Positions 27,901 to 37,072 are shown, counted from the stretch's first letter. The stretch is DNA of 64,000 bases from Winogradskyella sp046545555 (GCF_046545555.1 NZ_JBHZTH010000003.1:186001-250000); one strand, 5' to 3'. Made by a program: numbers and translations. Notes: generated by a model not told the origin, from the letters alone.

Positions 27901-29743
27901 GTCTAGTTTTACTGTAGAAGTGGGTGCAAATCCAATTTTTAACGACCCATCAGATTGGTTTGTTTGCGATGATATTTCTAATGACGGTTTCGAAACATTT
28001 GACTTATCAACAAAAATTACTGAAGTATCTCAAGCCATTGCAGGTAATTTAACCGTTACTTTTTACACCTCACAGTTTAATGCTGAAAATAGCATAGATG
28101 CTTTACCTCTAGATTATACAAACACTGTAAATCCTCAAACTATCTTTGTTCAAATAGATAATGGTACTATCTGTAATTCTATAAGCTCTTTTGAATTAAA
28201 TGTTATACAAGTACCGCAGGTTAACGAATCTTCAACACTAACCATATGCGATACAGATTCGGATGGTTTTACACAATTTGATCTAACTACATCTGAGTTT
28301 GATATTTTAGATGTAAGACAAGATGATATTGAAATCTCGTATTTCGAAAGCGTAGCAGATGCAGAAGCACATATAAACATAATTCCTAATCCAGAAGCTT
28401 ATACAAATATAAGTAACCCTCAAACTGTATTTATAAAAATTACTAATACCATATCTAATTGTTATGCGCTGGTACCTATTGATTTGGTTGTAAACACACC
28501 TCCAGCTATTAATGATTTTCAAACCTTTGATATCTGTGCAAATGCCACGAATAGTTTTGATTTACTTGAAATAAATGGGGCTTTGACGGACGAAAGTAAT
28601 AATGTGTTATTCACCTATTTCTCTAGTGAAACAGACGCAATAGCAAATACAAATCCTTTAAATACAAATTACAATTACGTCACAAATAACGATACACTTT
28701 TTGTTAGAGTTGAGTTAAGTACAACCCAATGCTATCTCGTATATGAGTTTATCCTTAATGTTAATCCTTTACCAATAGCAAATCAACCTAATGATTTAGA
28801 AGCCTGTGATGATAATTTTGATGGTATTTTAGAATTCGATTTATCGGAACAAAACAGCACAATCTTAAGTGGTCAAAACGCTTCAGATTATACAATAACG
28901 TATCACAATTCAGAATTGGAAGCGAATGATAACAGCTCTCCTATATCCAATAATTATACAGCGTTTGATGGCGAAATAGTATTTGTTCGTATTGAAAATA
29001 ATACTACGGGTTGCTATAATACAACTCAATTTTCCACCTTGGTGCATCCATTACCAATTATAGATATTGAAGACCAAGTAATATGCTTAGATAACTTACC
29101 ATTGGTTGTTTCTGCAAATACAAATATAGCAACAGACCAATATCTATGGTCTACTGGAGAAACAACTCCAGAAATTGAAATAATGGATATTGGCACCTAT
29201 TGGGTAACTGTAACCACACAGTTTGGTTGTGAAAACACACGTGCGTTTGGAGTCTCGATTTCAGAAGCTGCCACTATAGAAGCTACAGAAATTATTGACT
29301 TTTCTGATCCTAATAATATTACCATTACCATTAGTGGTATTGGTAACTACTTATATCAATTAGATGATGGAGAACCACAAGAATCTAACCTTTTTGAAAA
29401 TGTAGCTATGGGTTACCATACTATTACAATCATTGATTTAAATGGTTGCTCAGAAGTAACACGTGAGGTCCTAGTGATTGATATACCTAAACATATGTCA
29501 CCAAATAACGATGGTCATTTTGATACTTGGCATATTGTAGGTGTAGAAACTTTACCAGGCACCATAATCCATGTTTTTGATCGTTACGGTAAACTCTTAA
29601 CACAATTAAGACATGATACTCCGGGTTGGGATGGTACATTTAATGGACTAAAAATGCCAGCGAGTGACTATTGGTTTGTAGCCGAGGTAAGAAGAGGGAC
29701 ACAATCTTTTGAAGTAAAAGGCCATTTTTCGATTCGGAGATAA
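24917..29743 (+). CDS. Giant T9SS type B protein with choice-of-anchor L domain and 11 Cys-Asp repeats
   Basis: A 1608-residue secreted protein. A signal peptide (SLLLMLCFISSISFAQ) is followed by a choice-of-anchor L domain at about residues 25-265 (LASEEYFGNFPCQYSDGFAFLI; the calcium-type motif SEEY is clear). After an Ig-like stretch come eleven repeats of about 85 residues, each starting with a form of (I/V)CDDxxxDGFxxFDL and closing with NPQTVFVRVEN....GC. Then follow a WSTGETTPEIEI Ig-like module, a SprB-like segment and a type B sorting domain (MSPNNDGHFDTWHI) ending HFSIRR. Probably a long, calcium-stabilised surface stalk or adhesin; this role is inferred. Confidence 0.88.
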   Translation: MDCTKRSLLLMLCFISSISFAQQITVNNSVSAQDLIENTLIQGCVDVSDINSPSNGNIVGLGSFGYFERGTSGFPFENGIVLTTGDANSAGNGENTEVLNDGNGSWLTDSDLESALGITGTLNATSIEFNFISISNQIQFNYILASEEYFGNFPCQYSDGFAFLIREANSGNPYTNIALVPGTSTPVNTNTVHDEIVGFCDASNGQYFEGYNLGDTNYNGRTSVLSATAAIQPNVQYQIKLVIADQTDENYDSAVFIEGSSFNATVDLGEDFSTCASNVLLDGDIENPLATYSWYLDNTLVPAETQPTFDAVVSGNYRVEIEIPLSGSSCIIEDSINIQLSSTQSSDPISDYQICDDSSNDGIETFDLSTKTSEVLASVPTSTYDISYHFSNSDAQTGLNPILAPIQNTSNPQVVHVRIEDTNNGCLAFSTINLVVNALPSIVEPIPLEVCDDQTADGFTTIDLTIKDDEITNGQANLVVTYHSTSLEAESGTNALPMPYVNTSTNEVVFVRVENSQTGCISTTTLDITVLDNPIINTDPHYLDACDTDHNGFADFDLTTIIPDVLEGLTNVTVTFHETNDDALNGTNAIADETNYANIVSNVQVVYIRVENNTTGCPSITPIELHTNLLLTATNITDITLCDVDNDGSEEFIFAGIAMGIINNIPDVSVEFYESETDRDNQINAINQSIPFFPSSNPQTIYIGLSSPTCMEASSIEIMIVPIQEFQDITSQTVCDENQDGITTTDLSQFDILVTQGQSGFGVSYFLSESDARNNTNVLSNFYTNMTNPFTVFPRIQSNTTGCADVNSFEITVLDAPTTSTPSDILICDDDQDGFSTINLLDVISEVVSSINERQITFHNSQTDANNGSNTITNPNTYNAQTESVYIRVENTTTGCISTETLGIIVNTLPNFIAISNYTICEDSSDGFGDFIFNTKDAEILNGQPGKQVLYYLNQSDADSRINAIDKDSNYQNTSNPQSIFVRVENLSDQNCYGTSSFTVEVGANPIFNDPSDWFVCDDISNDGFETFDLSTKITEVSQAIAGNLTVTFYTSQFNAENSIDALPLDYTNTVNPQTIFVQIDNGTICNSISSFELNVIQVPQVNESSTLTICDTDSDGFTQFDLTTSEFDILDVRQDDIEISYFESVADAEAHINIIPNPEAYTNISNPQTVFIKITNTISNCYALVPIDLVVNTPPAINDFQTFDICANATNSFDLLEINGALTDESNNVLFTYFSSETDAIANTNPLNTNYNYVTNNDTLFVRVELSTTQCYLVYEFILNVNPLPIANQPNDLEACDDNFDGILEFDLSEQNSTILSGQNASDYTITYHNSELEANDNSSPISNNYTAFDGEIVFVRIENNTTGCYNTTQFSTLVHPLPIIDIEDQVICLDNLPLVVSANTNIATDQYLWSTGETTPEIEIMDIGTYWVTVTTQFGCENTRAFGVSISEAATIEATEIIDFSDPNNITITISGIGNYLYQLDDGEPQESNLFENVAMGYHTITIIDLNGCSEVTREVLVIDIPKHMSPNNDGHFDTWHIVGVETLPGTIIHVFDRYGKLLTQLRHDTPGWDGTFNGLKMPASDYWFVAEVRRGTQSFEVKGHFSIRR

Positions 29744-29800
29744 TTTTTAATTAATCATTTCTTTAACATCTTCTTTAAATTTTAGCATTCAATTGATGCC

Positions 29801-29808
29801 TATATTTG
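29801..29808 (+). promoter_or_regulatory. -7 box of the second choice-of-anchor L gene
   Basis: TATATTTG followed by CA. Because the box overlaps an in-frame TTG at 29806, translation must start at the ATG at 29827, about 18 bases downstream. Confidence 0.6.
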
Positions 29809-29826
29809 CACTCCCTAAAATTAGAG

Positions 29827-32175
29827 ATGAATAAAGGTATTATTTTAGTATTCTTTCTATGTTCACTATTAACATATAGTCAAAACATTACGGTAGATAG
29901 TCAAACTTTTACACCACAACAACTCATTGAAGATGTCTTAATTGATAGTGATTGTATTACTAATGTTAATGTAACCAACGTTGTCGGAGGTGATTTTGGA
30001 GGAACTGACCAAAGTTATGGATTTTTTGATGCAACAGGTACAACGTTTCCTTTTCAAAGCGGCATTGTAATGAGTACTGGAAGACTCGTTAATGTACCAG
30101 GGCCAAATAATAACCTCAGTGATGACGATGCGCCTAATTGGCTTGGAGACAGTGATTTAGAACTTGCATTAAATGAAACAGGAACTTTTAATGCCACAAT
30201 TTTAGAATTCGATTTTACCTCTGTAGCTACGCAAGTGAGTTTTAGATATTTGTTTGCCTCAGAAGAATATCAAGAAAATAATCCTAACAGTTGCAATTTT
30301 TCTGACTTATTCGGCTTTCTAATACGTCCTACAGCAGGGCAAAATCAGTATGAAAATATTGCTCTAGTGCCAGACACAAACATTCCTGTAAAAGCTACGA
30401 CAGTAACACCAGGCGTTCCTGGAAGTTGTCCTCCAGAAAATGAAACTTATTTTGGTACTTATAACGGAACCATTTCGCCCATTAATTTTAATGGACAAAC
30501 GGCCGTTTTAAACGCTACTGCTAATATTATTCCTAATGTCAGTTATCACGTTAAGTTAGTAATCGCTGATGAGCAGAATTTTAGATTTGACAGCGCAGTT
30601 TTTTTAGAAGCAGGTAGCTTTCAGCTCTCTACAGATTTAGGTCCAAACCGTTTAATTGCAACTGGTAATTCACTTTGCGAAGGAGAAACCTTAGAGCTTA
30701 ATGCCAACCAAGCCGGATCTCCATCTTTTGATTGGTTTAGAGATGGCGTTTTAGTACAATCTACACCAAGTGGTTGTATTAATTGTGGTATTTATGAGGT
30801 GACAGAACCAGGAACTTATACGGTAGAAGTGGGTCTTAATAACACCTGTATTTCTTTTGGAGACGTCGTCATTGAATATGCTCCTGTTCCAATAGTTCAA
30901 AATTCCGTTTTAATTGAATGTGATCTTAATCAAGATGGATTAACCACCTACAATCTTTTTGATGCTACAGAAGATTTAATTAATAATGATACTACAATCG
31001 TTATTACAGACTTTTTCTTAACTGAAGCAGACGCGTTAAATAATACAAATCCTATTGCAGCAGCAACGAGTTTCGAAAATTCTTTTCCGAATCAAATCGT
31101 TTATGCAAGAATTATAAATCCTGCAAATTGCGTCGCTATTGCGCAATTAGAATTACAAACATCTAATAACAGTATAACAATTCCGGATTTAGAAGCCTGC
31201 GATGGAGCCGTTATTGATGGCTTTGCAAATTTTACTTTAAGTGATATTGAGGCTTCCATCATTAATCAAATTCCGACAGGTGCAAACGTTAGTTATTATG
31301 AAATTGAAGCAGATGCTTTAAGCGGAACTAATCAACTTCCAAATGCATATACCAACACGAGTATCGATGTACAAACCCTATTTGTAAAAGTTGAAAATAA
31401 CAATCAGTGCTTTAGTTTAGCTAGTGTAAATTTGACTGTACTCTTTACTCCGATTTTAGAACCAGACGCATCAATATTCTATTGTCTAAATGCCTTCCCT
31501 GAAACCATTACAATTTTTGGTGGTGTACTTAATGATTTACCTAATAACTATTTCTACGAGTGGTCTTTTAATGGGTTATTAACCAATGTCACAACCTCTT
31601 TCTATGATGCCAATGAGACTGGAACTTACACAGTTGTAGTTACAGATCCAAATGGGTGTTCTGCCAATAGAACAATCATACTAAACCCATCAGAAATTGC
31701 CACAATAGACAGTATAGACGTTGATGGCGTTTCACCTCATAACTCTGTTACTGTAAATGTTTCAGGAAATGGGTTTTACGATTATGCGATAGACGATATT
31801 AATGGATTCTATCAAGAGAGTAATGTATTCTTAAATGTTACTGAAGGCTATCATACAATATACGTGAGAGACAGAAATGGCTGTGGTACTATTGAAGAAG
31901 AAATTTCTGTTATCGGTTTTCCAAATTTCTTTACACCAAACGGTGACGATGTTAATGACTTTTGGCAAGTACTAGGGTTTGATACGCAGTTTGACACCCT
32001 AGAATATATTAGGATTTTTGATCGGTTTGGTAAATTAATTACTGTTTTAAACTCGCAACAAAGAAGTTGGGATGGACGCTTAAATAGTAAAGTCTTACCT
32101 AGCAGTGATTATTGGTACATCGCAAAGTTTATAGACGGTAGATCTTATACTGGTCATTTTGCTTTGAAGCGGTAA
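29827..32175 (+). CDS. T9SS type B protein with choice-of-anchor L domain
   Basis: A 782-residue secreted protein, starting at the ATG of the signal peptide MNKGIILVFFLCSLLTYS. A choice-of-anchor L domain covers about residues 22-270 (LFASEEYQENNPNSCNFSDLFGFLI), related to that of the preceding giant protein. Next are an Ig-like module (LNANQAGSPSFDWFRDG), two Cys-Asp repeats (IECDLNQDGLTTYNL; EACDGAVIDGFANFTL), a second Ig-like module, a SprB-like segment and the type B sorting domain FFTPNGDDVNDFW ending HFALKR. It looks like a shorter relative of its neighbour and likely has its own promoter. Confidence 0.88.
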   Translation: MNKGIILVFFLCSLLTYSQNITVDSQTFTPQQLIEDVLIDSDCITNVNVTNVVGGDFGGTDQSYGFFDATGTTFPFQSGIVMSTGRLVNVPGPNNNLSDDDAPNWLGDSDLELALNETGTFNATILEFDFTSVATQVSFRYLFASEEYQENNPNSCNFSDLFGFLIRPTAGQNQYENIALVPDTNIPVKATTVTPGVPGSCPPENETYFGTYNGTISPINFNGQTAVLNATANIIPNVSYHVKLVIADEQNFRFDSAVFLEAGSFQLSTDLGPNRLIATGNSLCEGETLELNANQAGSPSFDWFRDGVLVQSTPSGCINCGIYEVTEPGTYTVEVGLNNTCISFGDVVIEYAPVPIVQNSVLIECDLNQDGLTTYNLFDATEDLINNDTTIVITDFFLTEADALNNTNPIAAATSFENSFPNQIVYARIINPANCVAIAQLELQTSNNSITIPDLEACDGAVIDGFANFTLSDIEASIINQIPTGANVSYYEIEADALSGTNQLPNAYTNTSIDVQTLFVKVENNNQCFSLASVNLTVLFTPILEPDASIFYCLNAFPETITIFGGVLNDLPNNYFYEWSFNGLLTNVTTSFYDANETGTYTVVVTDPNGCSANRTIILNPSEIATIDSIDVDGVSPHNSVTVNVSGNGFYDYAIDDINGFYQESNVFLNVTEGYHTIYVRDRNGCGTIEEEISVIGFPNFFTPNGDDVNDFWQVLGFDTQFDTLEYIRIFDRFGKLITVLNSQQRSWDGRLNSKVLPSSDYWYIAKFIDGRSYTGHFALKR

Positions 32176-32204
32176 CATATTAATTTTTCTATATATTTTC
32201 TCAA

Positions 32205-32270
32205 TGTTACGTTTGTAACAGCTAATGTTACAATAGTTATAACTATAAGTCATTCATTTTCATATTATTG
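32205..32270 (+). promoter_or_regulatory. Operator A and promoter of the HTCS gene (21-bp direct repeat)
   Basis: TGTTAC at 32205-32210 and TGTTACA at 32226-32232 are direct repeats exactly 21 bp apart, with an extra GTAACAGCT half-site between them (32215-32223). The -7-like TATTATTG (32263-32270) begins 37 bp after the start of the second repeat. The same layout recurs at operators B (35249) and C (40948), which points to autoregulation by the downstream HTCS protein. Confidence 0.55.
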
Positions 32271-32296
32271 TCTATATTTAAAACCAATTACGTTTT

Positions 32297-35206
32297 ATGA
32301 AATATTTTAGTCTCATAGTTTTATTAATAGTAACGTTAACAATAACAAGTCAAAATAAAAAACAAGATTCTATACAATTCATAAATGTTATTTCTAAAGC
32401 TGATAAAGAAACTGATAGTATTTTACAGCTCAAGGGATATGAAAAAGCATTATCATTTTCTAAAGAAACAAACTTTAATTATGGTATCTACAAATCATAT
32501 CTTAAAACGGCACGTTGGAAAAAATCTAAATTTAATTCTGATTCTGCGATATTAGAATACAAAAAAGCCTTCAAAATTCTACCAGAAAATTATTCCTACA
32601 GTTATCATATAATTCAACTAATTGGTGATGAATTTTCAAAAAAATCACTCTACGACTCGGCAATATATTATCATAATAAATCAATAAAAATTGCAAAGAA
32701 ATATTCAAAGAATCATAAAATAGTTTCAGCATATATTTCTATTGGAAATATATGGAATCAGACATATGATTACGATAAAGCATTTAAATTTTACTCTAGA
32801 GCGGATTCCATTTGCGAAAATGATTCTAAATTAAGAGTTTCTAAAATAAGAGCCACCATTAACAACTATTTAGGATTTAGCGTTAGAAAAAGTAATGGCT
32901 ATAAGGACGCTATTAGATATTATATTAAAGCGAAGGAGATCAATAAAAAACTCGGTAACGAAAATGGAGTACAAGAAGCGAACATTGCCATCGCACAAGC
33001 ATATACATCCTTTAAAGATTATAATAAAGCTTTAAAACTACTTAACGAATCTATTGCATACCATAAAGTACATATGGCTAATGAAAATTCTTATTCTTAT
33101 GCAATTATTGTAAGAGGATACCTTTTTCTTCAAATGGAAAAATATAAAGCTGCTGAAAAAGATTACCTTCTTTACTATGACTTAGCTGTACAAAATAAAA
33201 ATGACTTCTATGAGCGTTCTGGACTAGGCTATTTAGGGTACTTTTATGAAACTAGCAATCAATTACTAAAAGCAGAAAAGTATTATAAACTAGCTATTGA
33301 AAAAAATAAACTAGTTAATGATAATGGCCGTATTTTGCAAAATACTGACGGATTAATAACAGTTTATAAAAAGAATAAAAATTATAAGAGACTTGCAACA
33401 TACTATGATTTAAAGATAGAATTACAAAAGAAAATCGATCAACAAAAAATAGCCCAAGAGACGCGTGATTTGGAAGCTAAATACCAAAATGATAAAAAAG
33501 AACAAGAAATTGCTTTATTAGAGTCTGAAAATAAATTTATAAATCAAAAACAAAAAAGTCAACGTAATATATTTATTGGGGGAATAACTATTACTTCACT
33601 TGCTGGATTATTTTTATTTGTTTTGTTTAGAAACCGTAAAAAAACAAATAACAAACTAAAAGAATTAGATGCTATTAAATCTAACTTCTTCGCTAACATT
33701 TCACATGAGTTTCGTACACCTTTAACACTAATTGCAAATCCGATTGAAACTACTTTAAACGACGATACCATTTCCGAAGTAAAACGAGAACAATTTATAA
33801 CAGCCAAAAGAAACTCAGACCGTTTATTAGCTTTAGTAAATCAAATTTTGGATTTATCAAAAATTGATGCTAACCAACTAAAATTACATATTCAGAATGC
33901 GAATATAATAACACTTGTAGCAGCATTAACTGAATCTTTTAATCATGCAGCTAAACAAAAACAAATTAAGTATAAATTACATATAAATCCACACACCGAA
34001 AACGTCTGTTTTGATAGAGATGCTCTTGAAAAAATCATTGTAAACCTCATCTCTAATGCTATAAAATATACACCAGAAAATGGATCTGTACATTGTGATG
34101 CTTTTATTAAAAACAACAAGCTTCATTTTATAGTTAAAAACTCAGGTATAGTTTTAACAGCAGACGAAATAAAACATATTTTTCAGCGCTTTTACCAAAC
34201 AAAAGATCAAAACCAAGGCACAGGTATCGGCTTAGCATTAGTTAAAGAATTAGTTGATTTACACAAAGGAACCATTGACGTAGACAGCACACCAAACCAA
34301 TGGACTACCTTCAGAGTGGTAATACCTGTAGATAAACAAAGTTTTAAAAATGAAACATTTATAGCAAAAACAGAAGACTTAAAAGTAAACACGCAAGCTC
34401 TAATAGAACAAAAACAAGCAGTTATAACTGAAGAAGAATTTACAGATACTGACGAACCCATTTTATTATTGGTTGAAGATAATGAGGATGTGAGGCTCTT
34501 ATTAAAGCAAACTTTTGAAAACAACTATAATATTATAACAGCTCCAAACGGAGAAAAAGGGATAGAACTGGCATTAGAGCATATTCCAGATCTTATTATT
34601 TCTGATATAATGATGCCTGTAAAAGATGGCATAGCGCTTACAGAACAATTGAAAACCGATGAGCGTACCAGTCATATTCCTATAATTTTATTGACAGCTA
34701 AAGCAGGAGATGAAAATAAATTAACTGGCTTGGAAGTTGGTGCTGATGACTACATCACCAAACCGTTTAATTCTAAATTAATTATTACCAAAGCAGAAAA
34801 ACTTATAGAAAACAGACGTTTACTTCAACAACGTTATAGCCAAGAATTGGTATTACTTCCTAAAGATATATCTATTACAAATTTAGATGAACAATTTTTA
34901 GATAAAGTACAAACTACATTAGATAAAAATCTCATCGAACCTTCATTTAACGTCACAGAATTCTCAGAAGCTGTTGGCATGAGTCGTATGCAACTGCATA
35001 GAAAATTAAAAGCATTAACGGGTCTTACAGCCTCAGAATTTATTCGTTCTCAACGTCTAATGCTCGCAGCGCAATTCTTAAAAACTTCAGATATTAATAT
35101 CTCACAAGTTGGGTATTCTGTAGGTTTTAATGACCACTCCTATTTTACCAAATGCTTTAAAGAATTTTACAAGTGTACACCAACTGAGTATGCAAAACGT
35201 AAATAA
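32297..35206 (+). CDS. Hybrid two-component system regulator: TPR sensor, histidine kinase, receiver, AraC-type HTH
   Basis: A 969-residue one-protein signalling system. A signal peptide (about 1-20) leads to a periplasmic TPR array (about 30-385) instead of the propeller sensor found in glycan-type HTCS. A coiled coil and one membrane helix (about 417-437, IFIGGITITSLAGLFLFVLF) follow. The HisKA has the phospho-acceptor His470 in NISHEFRTPL; the ATPase has an N box (NLISNAIKYTPENG) and GTGIGLALVKEL. The receiver has Asp770 in SDIMMP and Lys in KPF; the AraC-type HTH is at about 865-965. It probably senses an envelope or surface-protein signal and activates the promoters with 21-bp TGTTAC repeats. 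Confidence 0.9.
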   Translation: MKYFSLIVLLIVTLTITSQNKKQDSIQFINVISKADKETDSILQLKGYEKALSFSKETNFNYGIYKSYLKTARWKKSKFNSDSAILEYKKAFKILPENYSYSYHIIQLIGDEFSKKSLYDSAIYYHNKSIKIAKKYSKNHKIVSAYISIGNIWNQTYDYDKAFKFYSRADSICENDSKLRVSKIRATINNYLGFSVRKSNGYKDAIRYYIKAKEINKKLGNENGVQEANIAIAQAYTSFKDYNKALKLLNESIAYHKVHMANENSYSYAIIVRGYLFLQMEKYKAAEKDYLLYYDLAVQNKNDFYERSGLGYLGYFYETSNQLLKAEKYYKLAIEKNKLVNDNGRILQNTDGLITVYKKNKNYKRLATYYDLKIELQKKIDQQKIAQETRDLEAKYQNDKKEQEIALLESENKFINQKQKSQRNIFIGGITITSLAGLFLFVLFRNRKKTNNKLKELDAIKSNFFANISHEFRTPLTLIANPIETTLNDDTISEVKREQFITAKRNSDRLLALVNQILDLSKIDANQLKLHIQNANIITLVAALTESFNHAAKQKQIKYKLHINPHTENVCFDRDALEKIIVNLISNAIKYTPENGSVHCDAFIKNNKLHFIVKNSGIVLTADEIKHIFQRFYQTKDQNQGTGIGLALVKELVDLHKGTIDVDSTPNQWTTFRVVIPVDKQSFKNETFIAKTEDLKVNTQALIEQKQAVITEEEFTDTDEPILLLVEDNEDVRLLLKQTFENNYNIITAPNGEKGIELALEHIPDLIISDIMMPVKDGIALTEQLKTDERTSHIPIILLTAKAGDENKLTGLEVGADDYITKPFNSKLIITKAEKLIENRRLLQQRYSQELVLLPKDISITNLDEQFLDKVQTTLDKNLIEPSFNVTEFSEAVGMSRMQLHRKLKALTGLTASEFIRSQRLMLAAQFLKTSDINISQVGYSVGFNDHSYFTKCFKEFYKCTPTEYAKRK

Positions 35207-35248
35207 AAATCCCTTAAAAAGCTCTCAAGAACCCTATTAACACTAGCA

Positions 35249-35314
35249 TGTTACAAAAGTTACAGCTCTTGTTACATGTCTCACAGTCTTCTTATTGCCT
35301 TCCACATAGCTTTG
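35249..35314 (+). promoter_or_regulatory. Operator B and promoter of the YadA/S74 operon
   Basis: TGTTACA at 35249-35255 and again at 35270-35276, 21 bp apart; a middle half-site GTTACAGCT at 35259-35267 matches the middle one in operator A. The -7 box TAGCTTTG (35307-35314) starts 37 bp after the start of the second repeat, the same distance as at operator A. The ATG of the 50-residue ORF lies 6 bases after the box. Confidence 0.6.
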
Positions 35315-35320
35315 TAGTGT

Positions 35321-35473
35321 ATGAAAAAAAAACGTACAACCTACAAAAGCGAGATTGATCAATTTCCATCAAAAACGATTTACATAAATGTTAATCATCT
35401 CACTTCTGGTAAATATGTTTTAAATATTACTCACAAAAATAAAGTGATAAAAAAAACCACTTTTAAAAAATAA
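35321..35473 (+). CDS. 50-residue protein resembling an orphan T9SS type A sorting tail
   Basis: A short ORF in a gap between larger genes: MKKKRTTYKSEIDQFPSKTI, then a strand-rich half with HLTSGKYVLNI and ending IKKTTFKK. It has no signal peptide and is strongly basic. The second half aligns with the end of the T9SS type A protein encoded at 42023 (HLDSGIYLIKI ... ITKRLIKE): the HL-x-SG-x-Y pattern, the I strand and the terminal K-x-x-x-K are shared. It opens the operon, 4 bp before the S74 gene, directly behind promoter B. Lys-rich AAA codons and a complete frame argue that it is real. Function unknown. Confidence 0.6.
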   Translation: MKKKRTTYKSEIDQFPSKTIYINVNHLTSGKYVLNITHKNKVIKKTTFKK

Positions 35474-35477
35474 AATT

Positions 35478-37061
35478 ATGAAATCAACGCTCACATTAAT
35501 TATTGCCTTATTAATTGTAGTATCAACTTTTGCCCAACAAGGTATTAATTACAAAGCTTTAATTAAAGATGATTTGGGAAATGTAGTAGCTAATGTAACA
35601 AATATAGATGTACAGTTTACAATTTATGAAGGCGTAGCATTAACAAATCCTGTATACCTAGAAACACACACTAACGTATCAACTGATGCTAACGGTATTG
35701 TTGTTTTAAATATAGGAAGTGGAACAACAACAGACCTATTTACAGACATTGTTTGGGGAAATGACGAGCATTGGCTTAATGTTCAAGTTGATATTGGTGC
35801 TGGACTTATGAATGTAAGCACTACACAATTTATGGCTGTGCCTTATGCCTTACATGCATTAAGTTCTAGTGATAATTCTTGGGTTAAAAACGGTGATAAT
35901 ATTTACAATTCTAATTTAGAAAATATTGGAATCAACATATCTAATCCAAAAACTAAATTTCATATGTCACCAGAAGCTTTTCTCATTGGAAATGACACCA
36001 TAGGGTCTGGAGATAAACTTATGTGGTTACCAAAGCTCCATGCCTTTCGAGTGGGAACTCTTAGTGATATTGGTACTGATGGTCTTCCTAATCCATACTG
36101 GAATAATGAAACTTACTATGATTATTTTCATGAGGAAGAAATGAATTATATAGGTGAATATTCCTTTGCATCTGGACGAAACACCAGAGCACAAGGTTTT
36201 GGAGCAACGGCAATGGGAAGAGATACAGAGGCAACTAACAGTTATGCTATGGCAACTGGATATTTTACAAATGCTGATGGACAATTTTCAACAGCTATGG
36301 GTTTTAATACTGATGCTACTGGAAGAGCAACTACAGCTTTAGGTTATAGTACGGATGCAAATGCTGCTTATTCAACAGCTATTGGTCGTTTAAATATTGG
36401 TGGAGGAAGTGTTGATGAATGGATAGAATCTGATTCGCTTTTTGAAATTGGTAATGGTAGTAGCGATTCAAATAGAAACAATGCTTTAACCGTACTAAAA
36501 AATGGTAAAACAGGAATTGGTATAGCGACACCTTCAAGTGTACTTGAAATAGCCCATAAAAATGGTTCACCAGAAGCAGAATCATTAAGTGTTTTAAATA
36601 CAGATACTAACAATTCTTGGCAATTTCATACAACCAATTACCTGAATCTATATAGAAATGGAGTTTTTAAAGGATCCTGGAATGCAACAAGTGGTGCATA
36701 TGTACAAGCATCAGATAGGCGTGTAAAAAAAGATATCATTCCTTTAAATAATGGTACACTTAATAAAGTAATGCAACTTAACCCTGTAAGCTATCTTATG
36801 AAAGACCAAACCGACTCTAAACGAAATCTTGGTTTAATCTCGCAAGAAGTACAAGCACTATTTCCGAGCATTACACATTATGTAAAAGAGTCAGATTTGT
36901 TAGCATTGTCTTATACAGAACTCATTCCTATACTTATAAAAGCACTGCAAGAGCAACAAGTTATTATTGATACCCAAAACACAAAAAACACAGACCAAGA
37001 TAAATCTATTGAAGCCTTATTAGCACGATTAGATCGCTTAGAATCAAAGTCTAGCAATTAA
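35478..37061 (+). CDS. Surface protein with YadA-head-like repeats and a C-terminal S74 chaperone domain
   Basis: A 527-residue exported protein. Signal peptide to about residue 19 (TLIIALLIVVSTFA), an N-terminal domain (INYKALIKDDLGNVVANV, about 20-130), then YadA-head-like 14-residue repeats at about 230-310 (FGATAMGRDTEAT, FSTAMGFNTDAT, ATTALGYSTDAN, YSTAIGRLNIGG). The C-terminal peptidase S74 (endosialidase-type intramolecular chaperone) runs from about 411, with Ser412 and Lys417 in SDRRVKKD, the positions of the self-cleaving dyad. A coiled coil ends the protein. Such chaperones assemble trimeric beta-helical fibres and then cleave themselves off. Confidence 0.83.
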   Translation: MKSTLTLIIALLIVVSTFAQQGINYKALIKDDLGNVVANVTNIDVQFTIYEGVALTNPVYLETHTNVSTDANGIVVLNIGSGTTTDLFTDIVWGNDEHWLNVQVDIGAGLMNVSTTQFMAVPYALHALSSSDNSWVKNGDNIYNSNLENIGINISNPKTKFHMSPEAFLIGNDTIGSGDKLMWLPKLHAFRVGTLSDIGTDGLPNPYWNNETYYDYFHEEEMNYIGEYSFASGRNTRAQGFGATAMGRDTEATNSYAMATGYFTNADGQFSTAMGFNTDATGRATTALGYSTDANAAYSTAIGRLNIGGGSVDEWIESDSLFEIGNGSSDSNRNNALTVLKNGKTGIGIATPSSVLEIAHKNGSPEAESLSVLNTDTNNSWQFHTTNYLNLYRNGVFKGSWNATSGAYVQASDRRVKKDIIPLNNGTLNKVMQLNPVSYLMKDQTDSKRNLGLISQEVQALFPSITHYVKESDLLALSYTELIPILIKALQEQQVIIDTQNTKNTDQDKSIEALLARLDRLESKSSN

Positions 37062-37072
37062 AAATAAATACA

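Noticed and set aside
16817..32175. The large repeat proteins as polymorphic toxins or a phage tail module
   Set aside because: All five end in T9SS type B sorting domains with no toxin domain, immunity gene or phage structural gene nearby.
36154..36585. ORFs in other frames across the YadA-type repeats (both strands)
   Set aside because: They are shadows of the repetitive coding sequence; no start signal or family match.
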